This document shows positions 24,462-34,781 of a stretch of 64,000 nucleotides of DNA, piece by piece. Location: assembly GCA_011503125.2 (NCBI GenBank), contig WWBZ02000040.1:1922001-1986000 (forward strand), in the 5' to 3' direction. The stretch comes from Botryosphaeria dothidea. Taxonomy: Eukaryota > Ascomycota > Dothideomycetes > Botryosphaeriales > Botryosphaeriaceae. Within the stretch, counting starts at the first letter, position 1, and the number at the start of each line of letters is the position of its first letter. The position numbers and the translations under genes are program-made. The notes beneath the pieces are model-generated. The model was given only the letters and a program-made list of their open reading frames with translations, was not told the origin of the DNA and ran no database searches.

Positions 24462-26640
24462 TTACAACCCCCGGTTGCTGTAGAAGATCTTCAGAACCTC
24501 ATCCACCACAGCCTTCACCTTGGCAGCGCTAAGCTTCTCCTTGCGATCGAACGAGTAAAGGCCGTTGGTCTCTTGCTCAATGTCCGCCCTGAAACCACTT
24601 TGTTAGCTCTGCAATTTGCCGGGCATGCGGGGATACTTACAGTTGAGTCCAGACAAAGCCGCTGCTGTGACCACCCTGGACGACACCTCTCATCAGAAGG
24701 TCGATCCTCCGAAGCAAGTCTTCCGGATCGGTTGCAGTGGTGTAGCCCCATTCATCAGCGTCTTTGCCCGTGGCTGGTGCAATGTTGACACCTCCAAATT
24801 CGGTGTTCAAGACAACCGCGCCAGGGCGATGCTCCGCACCTGGATCCAAGCCAGGGATGGGCTCAACGAACATGGGTCTATCTGCCTTTGGTCCGAGAAT
24901 GCCCTGCAATGTCTTGCAGGTCTCTGTCAGAGCAGGAGCATCGCTGTAGTCGTGGAAGGTTGTGAGATCGGTGCACACATGCTCCCAGCCACAGTTGTCA
25001 TTGATGGGCCTGGTGGGATCAATGGTCCTGGAGAGAGTGTCAGTGTCTTGAATTGTGGAGATTGAGAAAATCCTCCAGGTGACTTACTTGGTCAGATAGT
25101 AGAGGGCACGGATGTGATTCCGCTGTTCGACGCTGTCCTTGAGAGAGGTGTATGCCCAGCTCTCATTGACCGGCGTCCAGGTGATGATTGATGGGTGGTT
25201 GATATCTCTCTTGACGGATTCGATCCATTCCTGGTTGAACCGTTCAACGTATTCCTGGCTGAATTGGTAGGCGTTGGCCATCTCGCCCCAGACAATGTAT
25301 CCAAGCCTATCAGCCCAGTAGTAGAAGACGGGGTCCTCGACCTTTTGGTGCTTCCTGCACCCGTTGAAGCCCATGTTCTTGCAGAGCTCGATGTCTGCCT
25401 TGAGAGCTGCCTGAGAGGGCGGGGTCATGAAAGTTTCAGGCCAGTATCCCTGGTCGAGTGTCAATGCCTGGAAGATGGGCCGATCGTTCAGATGCAGAGC
25501 ACCGTCTCCGCCGGTCCAGTTCAGGGAGCGCATTCCCGTGGTGGTGTTGACCTCATCCAGGAGCTTGCCCGAAGCGTCAAATAGGCGCAGCTTCAAGTCA
25601 TACAGCTGAGGATAGTCGGGTGACCATAGAGCCAGGCCATTTCGCCAGCAGCGGTCGTTATCCAGAGGAGCGGCCTCGTGCGCAGGACCAGGCAGGCTTG
25701 AAAGCTGCTCCTGCGACAGGCGGAGGTTGAGGTCGAACTTCACGTGGTCCCTGTCCTTTGGAAGATCTTTCTTGGACGAATTGGCGACTGGAATGCCGGC
25801 GAAGCTTGCTTCAACCTCGACGCTGTACTTGTGGCCAACCTCCCGGCCGAGCACAGCGACTTGCGCATGCAGATCTCCGCTCTCGATGTCGTCAGAGCGC
25901 AGGACGGTTCCGAAGCTGCTGTCCGCCAGCCTGGCAGACGGAACCGTCTCGAGCCAGACGGACTGCCAGATGCCGCCCGAGGGCGTGTAGAAGATGCTCT
26001 CCGGCTTGGCACCCCAGTACTGCTTTCCACGGGGTTGCGTCAAATCGTAGGCCGAGTCATAGACTCGAAGGGTCAATCTCAAGGGGCCAGACGGATTGGT
26101 GTGCAGCGAGTCGGTGATGTCGAGCTCGAAAGGCACGTGGCCTCCACGGTGACCTCCGACAAAGTGGCCATCCAGCCAGATTTTGGCATCATAGTCGACT
26201 GCGCCGAATCTGAGGAGGACCCTGTCGCGCCTGTTCTTCTGCTCGGCAGAGCGGGGATCAGAAATGGAGCGTTCGTACCACAAGACTTCATGGTCGCCAC
26301 GCTCGTTGATGCCGGAGGCAGGAGATTGGAAGACATAAGGGACCTGGATCTGCCGCTTGTTGTTGGTGGCGGTAGCGAAGGAGCGGAAAGCCAGGTTGTT
26401 TTTGATCAGGTTCTGGGTGTTGGCAGCAATCTTGTGGGTGATGGACTCTGCCTCGGACTCGTCAGGCTTGGAAGATGCAGCGCCGGTGACGACGGCCTTT
26501 TCAGGCAGGCCTGTGAGCTGCCACTGCTCGGTCAGACCGGCATCGTCGTCGTCAAACAGAAAATCCCAAGGGCCGTCCAGGGATTGCCAGTGCAGATTGG
26601 CACGCTCGAAGTCGGGGCGAGGATAGGCGGCGGTAGCCAT
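24462..26640 (-). CDS. Glycoside hydrolase family 2 protein
   Basis: Exons 25088-26640, 24641-25027 and 24462-24588 (minus strand) encode 688 aa. GH2 enzymes (beta-galactosidase, beta-glucuronidase, beta-mannosidase types) are retaining exo-glycosidases. The sugar-binding jelly-roll domain shows the typical start (ERANLHWQSLDGPWDF) and VPYVFQSPASGI, VLWYERS, FGAVDYDAKIWLDG. An Ig-like domain follows, then the TIM barrel with the acid/base in TPVNESW (Glu493) and the nucleophile in VLNTEFGG (Glu594). No signal peptide is seen, so it is probably intracellular. The upstream in-frame extension to 26718 is less like family members, so the ATG at 26640 was chosen. Introns of 60 and 52 nt are inferred. 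The substrate cannot be assigned. Confidence 0.92.
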
Positions 26641-27211
26641 TGTGGATCGGGAACGGCGCGTAGTGGCGAGGACGAGGACAACTGGACGGGTTGAAGAGGT
26701 GTAAACAGACAGGTACACATGTCCTCAGCGGGGAAGGTGGGGCATGACGCAACCAGCGTCTCTTGGCCTCAGGGAGTGCATGGGGAGGCAGGGAATATGC
26801 GGATCGGCGAAACCTTGCGCGAAACAGAGGTTAGAGTGTTCGCCTGATGTTTCGGAGCTGATAGCTGTGCTGCGGCATCATCCGACGACAGCACCGGGCG
26901 GTGTCGATGGTGGGAGCGCAGATGGCGGGCGTAATGGACGACGGTATTTGAGAGCTGGCGGATGGAGTGTTTCGTTCGTTTCCTTTGAAGTTCGCGTCGC
27001 GTTGTCGCGTCCAGTCGCGTCCTCGTCTTGGCGCGCCGCATCGCAATGAGCAATCGCCGTTCGATTCAGTTTGTGCATTGGAACTTCTCTCTGCTCCCAT
27101 CTGTTTCTGCCTGGACTCCGCCATTTGCTTCCTCATGCCGCCGTCGATCTCTCCAAGATCCCGTCCGCCCGCGTCTGCCGCCCGCGTCTTCACTCACTTC
27201 ACAGGCAGACC
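26641..27211. promoter_or_regulatory. Promoter region between GH2 and isolated exon
   Basis: This GC-rich, C/T-containing DNA lies upstream of GH2 (-) and of a candidate first exon (+). From 27100 to 27211 it looks like a fungal 5' leader, including CACTTCACAGGCAGACC just before an ATG. No factor sites are claimed. Confidence 0.4.
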
Positions 27212-27238
27212 ATGACCAACATCCTCGGATCTGCTCAG
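27212..27238 (+). other. Candidate orphan first exon
   Basis: Nine codons, MTNILGSAQ, run from an ATG in a good context (GACCATGACC) to a CAG|GTAATA splice-donor-like site at 27239. Upstream DNA is leader-like. Downstream, however, there is no recognisable protein: the degenerate tandem array begins about 130 bp later. It may be the remaining 5' end of a decayed gene, the start of an unrecognised gene that uses the array, or chance. Confidence 0.3.
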
Positions 27239-27369
27239 GTAATAGTCGGCGTGCGCTTACTCGCTCCAATGCCTCGGAGTTGAGCTTTTCCCGCCCTGTT
27301 TGATCCACCGTCAATCCTAGCGACCAGGAGCATCACCCTCAACTGTCACCCATGCATCTTCTTAAAGAC

Positions 27370-30300
27370 AATCGCATCTCAGGTCCCGAAGACAATTACG
27401 CTCGGCTTCCTGATGTGTTTCCGAATCTCAGTTCTCACATTGTAGTGGTCGAGCGCTCTCACCTTCATTCGGCGAGCCAGCTCAGCTACCCGGGACCCAT
27501 CATTTCAAAAGATACAGCACAAGCTTCTGCGCTCCGGAAACTGTTCTTTGGATTCTCTTCCTACGTCCTCGGGCGCGAGTCATCTGATTCTCTGTGTATT
27601 CAGGTCCTCTCTATCGTTCTAACCTCCGCCCGGTCGCACCATCTAGAACAGTACCCATCACCCCTCAGCTCAATTTGAGCATACTTTCGTCTCGAAGATT
27701 GTTGCTTGGGTCATTCCGACTCGTCTTCGGGCCCAGCGTCTCCAGTTTTTCGTGTATTCGAAGTCACGTCTCTTGTCATACTACACATATCGTCCGGTCG
27801 AGATCATCTCTCTCATGTACTGCCCATGCGATCTGGCCGCCCGGGAACCTCGAAATACAATATACTCTTGAAATTTGCACCTAGAATTTATCCGGAGATT
27901 GAAATTCTGACTTTATTCTCACGTCTTCGGGGCTTCATTTCAGTCTCCGCCATATCTCAGCTCGACATTTCTCTACGCAATACATCCCCCGCTTCGAGCC
28001 TTACACTGCGTTACACATCAATGAGATCTCACAGTTGCGCCTTGAAATAGTCCGGAGATTAATGAGTAGTCTCAATTTCAGCGGCTCCGGATCTCTCTCT
28101 TCGGTCTTTACCATTCCGATTGTATATCTCTCCGTGGAGTCCGCTACAGATGCGAGCCCAGCGCACCACACCACACATCAATCAGTCCTTGACAGTACGC
28201 CCTGAAACTCTCGGAAACCTCTCCTCAGGCTATATTTTCGCAACCCCGGGCTTATCTTCTTAGTCCTGATCAACTCAGCCAATGATTCCTCCGTAACGTC
28301 CATCACCAGGACGACCGCGGCAACCCATATCATATATCAACGACTTCTTGAGATTACGGCTCATAACTCACGGATATCAATCAGCAGGCTCTCTTCTCGT
28401 TGTTCCGGGCTTATCTCTCTAGTTTTTGAAGATTCAATTGAGTATCTCACCATCAACCCAACCACTAGTACCAGCGCTCGCAAGCCCGGTCACAGAGATA
28501 TCCACAAGGTAACACAATCCAAGACTCCCGGAACCTACTCGGCAGGCTGTCGGATTGTTGATGAACAACGATGATCCATTGATGATTGACATGAAGAGGG
28601 AGAGGGTAGGTAACCCGCTTGCCTCTTATACAAGTGATTGTGCCTAAGCTATATAGTGAGACACGATTTGTCTCAAAAACGAGTGATATCCAACACAGGC
28701 TCTAATATTGAGTCTTCGGCACTTTCTTTCAATGCTCTGAATATATCGGCCAAGTCTTCCCATGTAAGGCCAGCAACAGTGCGAACAGTCCTTAAGTCTT
28801 ACACGCAGATGTACGATTGAAGTTGCACCTTGAAACTTCCGAGGACTGATCCCCAGGGTCTGTTTTCATGATCTCGGGGCTGTCGTGCTGTGTCTCTGAA
28901 CGGGAAATCAAATCTCCGTCTGCTGGTGGCATACAGTCAGCCCGACACCAATATTTCAACCCACGCATGAACGGAGTCAATCAGGGCCAAGATATTCTCG
29001 AAGACTGGTGTTCAGACTATGATATTGTGTTTCCGTAACCGTTTCCCTGTATTCACTGTACAAGAAAGTGGATCCCGTTGTCCGCGGGCATACCGTCCGC
29101 CCGAGGCCGACCTATCCGTTTACACGTGAACGAGCCTAGCGGATGACCGGAGACTCTCGAAGACTGTTTTTCAGGCTGCTTTTTCATGTTTCTGTGATTT
29201 TGTTCCATCGCTTCCAGGATATCGGAGATGTACGTCCACCATTGGGGCACCACCAGCACAACACCATGTCTCGGCTGGCATCTCGGCCAATTCTTCAGCG
29301 AGCGCCACGATACTTTCGAGAACCAATGTTCAGAGTAATTACCCACGTTTCCGGAAATTTCTCGCGTTGTTTACCCGATATCATGGTAGTACGATTCCCA
29401 CCTACCGCTGGCCCCCGGCAGCCACATCTCGGCGTGGACCAGCGAGCTCTCCAACCAGCCCTAAGATACTTACGAGGATAGTCACTCATCCTTTGTTCTT
29501 TCGCTTCCGAGACTTTCGTCCATTGCTTGCAGATATCTATGGAGTAACACCTCACTCAACACCTCCTGCCAACGCACGCATTGACGTATGTATCCGCCAA
29601 TTCTTGAGCTGACGACACGATACTCTCGGAGGCGGATATTCAGCACGCCTTCTTCTATTTCCGGTACGCTCTTCGGGCGCTGACACCTTACTCAAAGATG
29701 CGTCTTCCCGCGCACCCCGCCCGTTCGACCCAGCCGTGAAGGCGATATCCAACCCATTCTTCGGGCAAATGCAATGATACTTTCGGAAATGATATCTCTG
29801 CACATCTCTTTGAAGTTCCGAAAGTTTCATTTCGATACAGCCAGAATTTCAAGAAGATGCGGGTCCCACGCCACATCACGCCCGGGTGATGCGCAACGAG
29901 CCCGCTCTTAACTATGTGTTAAGAGAACGCCGTAATATTTTCGAAGATTGTTCTTCAGCTCAAACTCCGATGCTTTCGAAGATATCTTCCGTTGATCCAG
30001 GCATATGAAAGAAATGGTGACCCCACGTTGATGACCCACACAACTCGACGCCAAATAGTTCAATCCGACTCGCATCTTCAATGAATAGCCTATTGCTCTC
30101 CGAAGCATAAAATTCACGCAGTATTGCTGTGTTTCCGTAAGTTTTTCTGCCCAAGACGCATAGTGCAAGGCACATTTCGTTACGCCACACCGTCTACCTA
30201 GATTACATCCACTAAATCACAGTCGAGTTAATACTACAGCTAACGCAGCCGTACTTCGAAAACATGGTGTTCGAGCTGCTATCCTGCGCTTTCGAGAGTC

Positions 30301-30900
30301 TCAACCCCACAGCTTGCCAAATACCCGCGGGTTATCGTCCTCAAGTTGTGCCACCCACACGCTGTCTGACATGTCATACTCGAGCAAATTCTCTACCAAA
30401 GGATAAGAGACTTCCGAAAGATGAGGTCCGGGATATTCCTCTACATCTCCGGTGCTTTCTCTATTAGTTACGATCCAGCGAGATGATGCATATACATGCG
30501 CCGGGTCAGCTGCTCGGAATCAATTGAAACAACCAAGTCTGAACAGCTCCTTGCGTCAAACCCCAAGAGACTTCCGGAAATGAGTGTTCGAGTCGGCGAT
30601 CCATGTTTCCGGTCTTTTCTTGCCCGTTTTCCGGAGAATATGTAAATTTCCACTTCCACCGATACAGCAGGTACCCTTCCCCTCTCAACAGCCATATAAG
30701 AGCGTGCACTCCTGTCCATGCGGGCATACTCACGAAGACAGATCCTCGCATTGTTGTTCTGTTTTTCCGGTGCTTGATTTTGCGTCATCTCGAGTATATA
30801 TGGATGGATACACTTCCGCTAGCGCTCTGACCTCTACGACCCCAGCGGTCACTTGGGGTAAGACGTTGGATTGAGCTAGTGCCGCTCCCGAAAATAAACG
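27370..30900. repeat. Degenerate tandem array, period about 158 bp
   Basis: About 23 units recur with a motif resembling TCTCGAAGACTGATNTTCAG, followed about 15 bp later by a TGTTTCCGGGCTTT-like box, and often GATATC near the middle of the unit. The first box occurs near 27385, 27534, 27691, 27892, 28052, 28210, 28368, 28527, 28680, 28840, 28998, 29158, 29316, 29472, 29626, 29782, 29941, 30100, 30256, 30414, 30574, 30732 and 30887. Most steps are 153-160 bp; one step (27691 to 27892) is about 200. Units share the spaced boxes but are otherwise strongly diverged. Base composition is not AT-biased and RIP-like stops are not obvious. No unit codes for a recognised protein, and unit length is often not a multiple of three. 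Confidence 0.75.
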
Positions 30901-31560
30901 TACGAGGTAATGTCTTATCTTGTGTGTGTCTTATATAGATTGTTTGGTCCCTGAGGAATTGATGCCGAACAGTGCATCAACTCTCCCTCCGCTATTTATC
31001 ACCAGATCAAAGCTCATTTTCTCCTTCGCGAAACAGGATTCATGAATTCTTGCGCAATGAGCGACATCTACGTATTCCATAGACATCGCTTTTATAGATG
31101 CTTAGGCGGTCTAGTCAATGAGCGCCTAGATAAAGTCAAGTTAAAGAGGGGGGAGTAGTCAGATTTAGGCTAGTAGTAAAGCAAAACTAAGGAGAATAAT
31201 AGGGGGCAGTAGAAGATACTAGAGTAAAAAGCCATCGGGAAACTCTCTAGAAAACGAGAGTACTAAGAGAGAAAGAGTTCTAGATGATTTTTCCGAGGAT
31301 TTGAAGGAGACTGGGAGGATTTTCGGAGCTTCTCTACCTTTAGGCGGAGACCGGCTGTACAGAGACTACTTTTTATAGCCTCGGATTTGGTAGAAAAAGC
31401 CAGGAGAACCGAGCCTAACAGCTGGTTTACCTGTTTTCCGGCTCGGTTAAGCTAACTAAAGGTAGCTGTTTCTTCCGAAATGAGGAATAGAGCTTCTAGG
31501 GAAGCAAACTCCTTAATAGGAAGGTACAAGCGCATATCATTAAGGTACTCTTTTCTCGCT
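30900..31560. other. AT-rich relic interrupting the array
   Basis: The 158-bp rhythm is lost here. Much of 31120-31560 is rich in TAG/CTA triplets and purines, like the RIP-mutated LINE, and minus-strand frames contain isolated protein-like stretches (for example LLGSVLLAFSTKSEAIKSSL) broken by TAG. It is probably an old, mutated mobile element, but I cannot name the family or define ends. Confidence 0.35.
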
Positions 31561-32010
31561 TCGGAGCCCTTAGGCTATAACATCGTTACCGATATTCCTA
31601 ACCCAGTTGTTATTCACCAAGTAGTTTCCCCATCAACCTAGACATTAATAGATATCCACTCGGCAACTAGATTGTCTATAAAGATTTATCTTTATAGTGA
31701 TCGTCATTTGTTCGGACTCCTCTATTCTTGCAACACCATTATTAAGATATCTATCCCAATGACCATCAACCGTCCAGATCATTTGATACGGACCACATCG
31801 TTACTAGACGTTTCGACGCCCTTGAAAACACATCATCGAAGTAATCTTACCGTGTTTCGGGCTGTTGTCTTCGGTTGTCAAAGCCTTTTCAAGATTTCTA
31901 TCCTAGTCGCTATCCAGACTTCCAAATTACTCATAGATACTCGGTGCAAACTGCTATGTTACTCGATATTTCGACATTTTCGAGAAGCCGCCATTTCTTG
32001 CCCCTGTTTA
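31559..32010. repeat. Possible resumption of the degenerate array
   Basis: Array-like boxes reappear: CGCTTCGGAGCCC (31559), TTCGGACTCC (31711), ATCGAAGTAATC then TGTTTCGGGCTGTTG (31836-31870), and TTTTCGAGAAGCC (31976). AAGATATCTATCC (near 31745) and AAGATTTCTATCC (near 31890) are 145-150 bp apart. Spacing is less regular (125-152 bp) than in the main array. A 148-aa plus-strand frame (31672-32118) runs through it and owes its internal repeats to this DNA. Confidence 0.4.
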
Positions 32011-32614
32011 TTTATGAATTTTGCTGCCTGGCACGATAGATTACGTTCTCCCACAAGAGCCTGCTGGGTGCTTGGAAATTCAGGTAGATACGCGCGAGAT
32101 TTGGCTCGGTTTAGCTGATTCTGCGGTTGGTTTGGTTGGTTGTGCCATGAGATGGTTCAGCCAAATCTAAATCTATTCGAATTGGGCCGGTTCGCGTTGA
32201 ATTTTTTCTCACACACTAGATTCGCTAGCTTACGCAAATCTAGAAGCGTTTATTTTTAGCAAAGCTATGATAAAAGATTTGAGCAGAAGCTTACAAAAGC
32301 ATAGGAGCAATCAGAGATGTAACCGTAAATGTAGTGTGGATGAGCTTTCGGCTGGTAGGAAGCTCAGTAGAATCCCCTAAAGAATCCGCTAGGTGCTTCA
32401 GTAAATCACCCGGACGTCTCATCTCGCGGCGATAGATGAAAACACCCGATCGGAAGACCGCGCAACATGCCGATGAAATGCCTGTCCATTCATCCGTATT
32501 TCGATGCCATAGTGCACTGCAGCTCAGTGGCGTAGTAGAAGGCCTTACTCCACTACATGTTGTCTATCTTGGCTGCAAAATATGGCTCAACTCTAAATCC
32601 CCCCGATATACTAT
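32011..32614. other. Intergenic, 0.6 kb
   Basis: This lies between the repeat region and the 3' end of the ThDP enzyme gene. AT-rich, with no gene recognised. Confidence 0.5.
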
Positions 32615-34482
32615 CTAAAGTTTCGTCTTTTTTGCGCTCGCCTGCCATCCAAATTCCAGTTTGTTCGACTTCCCACTCTCCACAACCACGTTCACGACGA
32701 CGGGCACCCGCGCTTTAAACCCCTCACGGGTCGCCCGCTCCAGCTCTTCGTCTGTTCTCACGAGGAAACCACGACCGCCACACATCTCTACAATCTTCTC
32801 ATAGCCGACTTCCCACCCCAAACTTGTGCTGCGCAATTTGCCGGCACCATCGCTATGCGCAGCGTTACCAAGACTGGCCTTTTGCCGTGCTAGCCATTCT
32901 TCGGCCGTGTCAGAATCCCCATGGTACACTCCGCCATTGTTGATGACAAAGATGAGAATGTCCATCTGGTATCGCGCCATAGTCTCGATCTCTATGGCAG
33001 AGAATCCGAACGCCGAGTCTCCTTCGAAGGCAACAACTTTCTTCCGGCCGTCTGCACCTGGCTTCGTGAGTAACTGTGCCTCGCTGGCTGGCCCGTTGTA
33101 AGCTTCGTGGGCAGCAATGGCATAACCGAGACCGACGCCCATTGTTGCGTATGTGCCAGCGTCTAGCCTCAAACGAGGGTGCTCCACGGGGAAGATGGAC
33201 CGAGAGATGTCCATGGTGTTGGCGCCCTCTGAAACATATACAACGTTGCCTTCAGCGGGCGATGAGAGACTGTGTAGCGTCTGCTTGATAATGTCAAAGG
33301 CATGAGAGTAGCTGAGGGGAACGCTGAGCTTTGCAGCGGCCTCGGCTGCCTTCTGCTCGTTGGAACGCCTCTTGGATTCGATAGATTTGATATACGCCGA
33401 TGAGCTGGCTGTGTATTTCCATCCAGACAGAGAGGAGAGCAGCTGGGGTACGACGGCCTTCAAGCCACCAACGATTCCGAGCTCTTCATTGCCGCTGTTC
33501 CGCCCGATCTCTTCTGGAGCAATGTCGACTTGGATGAATTTCGCATCAGCGTTCCATTTGGGCGCTTCTCCAAAGTGGAAAATCCAATTCAGGCGTGCTC
33601 CTAGGAGCAAGACTACATCTGCATCCTTGAGGGCAGCAGATCGAGCAGAGGCGGCGTTCAGAGGGTGTAAGTCGGAAAGAACGCCTTTGCCCATGGGACT
33701 TGGGAGGAACGGCAGCAAGGTGTTCTCGATCAGCTCGCGGATTTCCAGTTCGGCCTGAGCGTACGCAGCTCCCTTGCCGACAACCACCAAAGGAGCCTTC
33801 GCATTCTTGATCAATTGCGTGATTTTGAACAGCCTTGCAGGATCGGCACCGGCAGATGGAGGATGGGGGACTGGCCGAGCTGGCTGGAAGTGCTGGATAG
33901 ATTGAACTTTGCTTTCGATGAGATCCGCTGGCAAGTCCACGAAGGTTGGTCCTGGTCTTCCATAGAAGGCTGATCTGTACGCATTCTGGATCGAGGACGA
34001 GATAGCCTCGGAGTCTGGAGGGCGCACGGCGAATTTAGTATGAGGGGTTAGCAGGGAGATGGCATCGAGTTCCTGGAAGCCGCCTTTATGTTGGAGGTGC
34101 GTTTCGCTGGACCCGGCAAGCAAGAGTAATGGAAAAGCATTTGCATTGGAGTTCCCGACCTGTGGAGAGGAAATGACACGGTCAGTTCAAGCTTCGATAG
34201 ATCAGATCAACAGGCTTGCCATACCCCTGCCATTGCATGCAAGACGCCAGGTCCGCCTACGACCAGACATACGCCCGGTTTGCCGGTCAAGTATCCATAC
34301 GCCGTAGCGGCATAGCTTGCAGCTTGCTCGTTCCGAAATCCAATGAAGCGGATACCCAGGTTGATGGCTTGTTCAGCAATGTCGATAACGGGTATGCCAA
34401 CGATTCCGAAGAGAACCGTGACACCCAGATCGCGGAGCGCCCGCGCTATGAGATAGCTTCCTGAAGATTGGTTCGAAGACAT
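32615..34482 (-). CDS. 2-hydroxyacyl-CoA lyase / oxalyl-CoA decarboxylase-like ThDP enzyme
   Basis: Exons 34225-34482 and 32615-34159 (minus strand) encode 600 aa, typical for this family. The three thiamine-diphosphate enzyme domains are visible: an N-terminal PYR domain with the activating glutamate in [11 protein letters not shown] (Glu52), a middle nucleotide/CoA-binding domain ([30 protein letters not shown]), and a C-terminal PP domain with the Mg/ThDP motif GDSAFGFS (from residue 466) ending in NNGG. The LNWIFHFG block is typical of the HACL/oxalyl-CoA decarboxylase branch. Family members cleave 2-hydroxyacyl-CoA in peroxisomal alpha-oxidation or decarboxylate oxalyl-CoA. The C terminus KTKL resembles a weak PTS1, so peroxisomal location is plausible. 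Yeast Pxp1 is a likely relative. Confidence 0.9.
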
Positions 34483-34781
34483 TGGAGCCGGAATGCAGCA
34501 GACCGCAGATTCAACAGCGACATCAGGTGGTTTTGTATCGCTGGGGCCTTAGGTGCCGGGTTGCCGAGCATGCGTGGCCGTATCATGACGCCATTCTGAT
34601 TCCGTCCCGATTTGCCGAAACGGCGTCCCGACTTCCCGTGTGCACGGTCAGAATGCTCGTCAGTCCGGCTGGTGATACGTTGGTCTCTGGGGAAGTGCGG
34701 GCGAACAGGAGACAGAAGGGTCGGAATCGGCAATGCCCAGAAGTATGTCTATGCTATTTTCGGGTATGATACAGGGGTCGA
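34483..34781. other. Intergenic, 0.3 kb
   Basis: This is the promoter of the ThDP enzyme gene and the 3' flank of the TFIIIC subunit gene, both on the minus strand. Nothing else was recognised. Confidence 0.5.

Noticed and set aside
24462..26640. Part of a secondary-metabolite or sugar-use cluster with neighbours
   Set aside because: The neighbouring genes are a transposon and a repeat array; no backbone synthase, transporter or regulator lies nearby.
29053..30788. Open frames of 75-106 aa on both strands inside the array
   Set aside because: They share short blocks (such as VSWRSLKNW and VSCRQLKNW) only because the DNA is repeated; the frames shift from unit to unit and have no starts or splice pattern that unites them.
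27370..30900. CRISPR-like array
   Set aside because: The genome is eukaryotic, units are about 158 bp, repeats are strongly diverged rather than identical, and there is no constant-repeat/variable-spacer structure.
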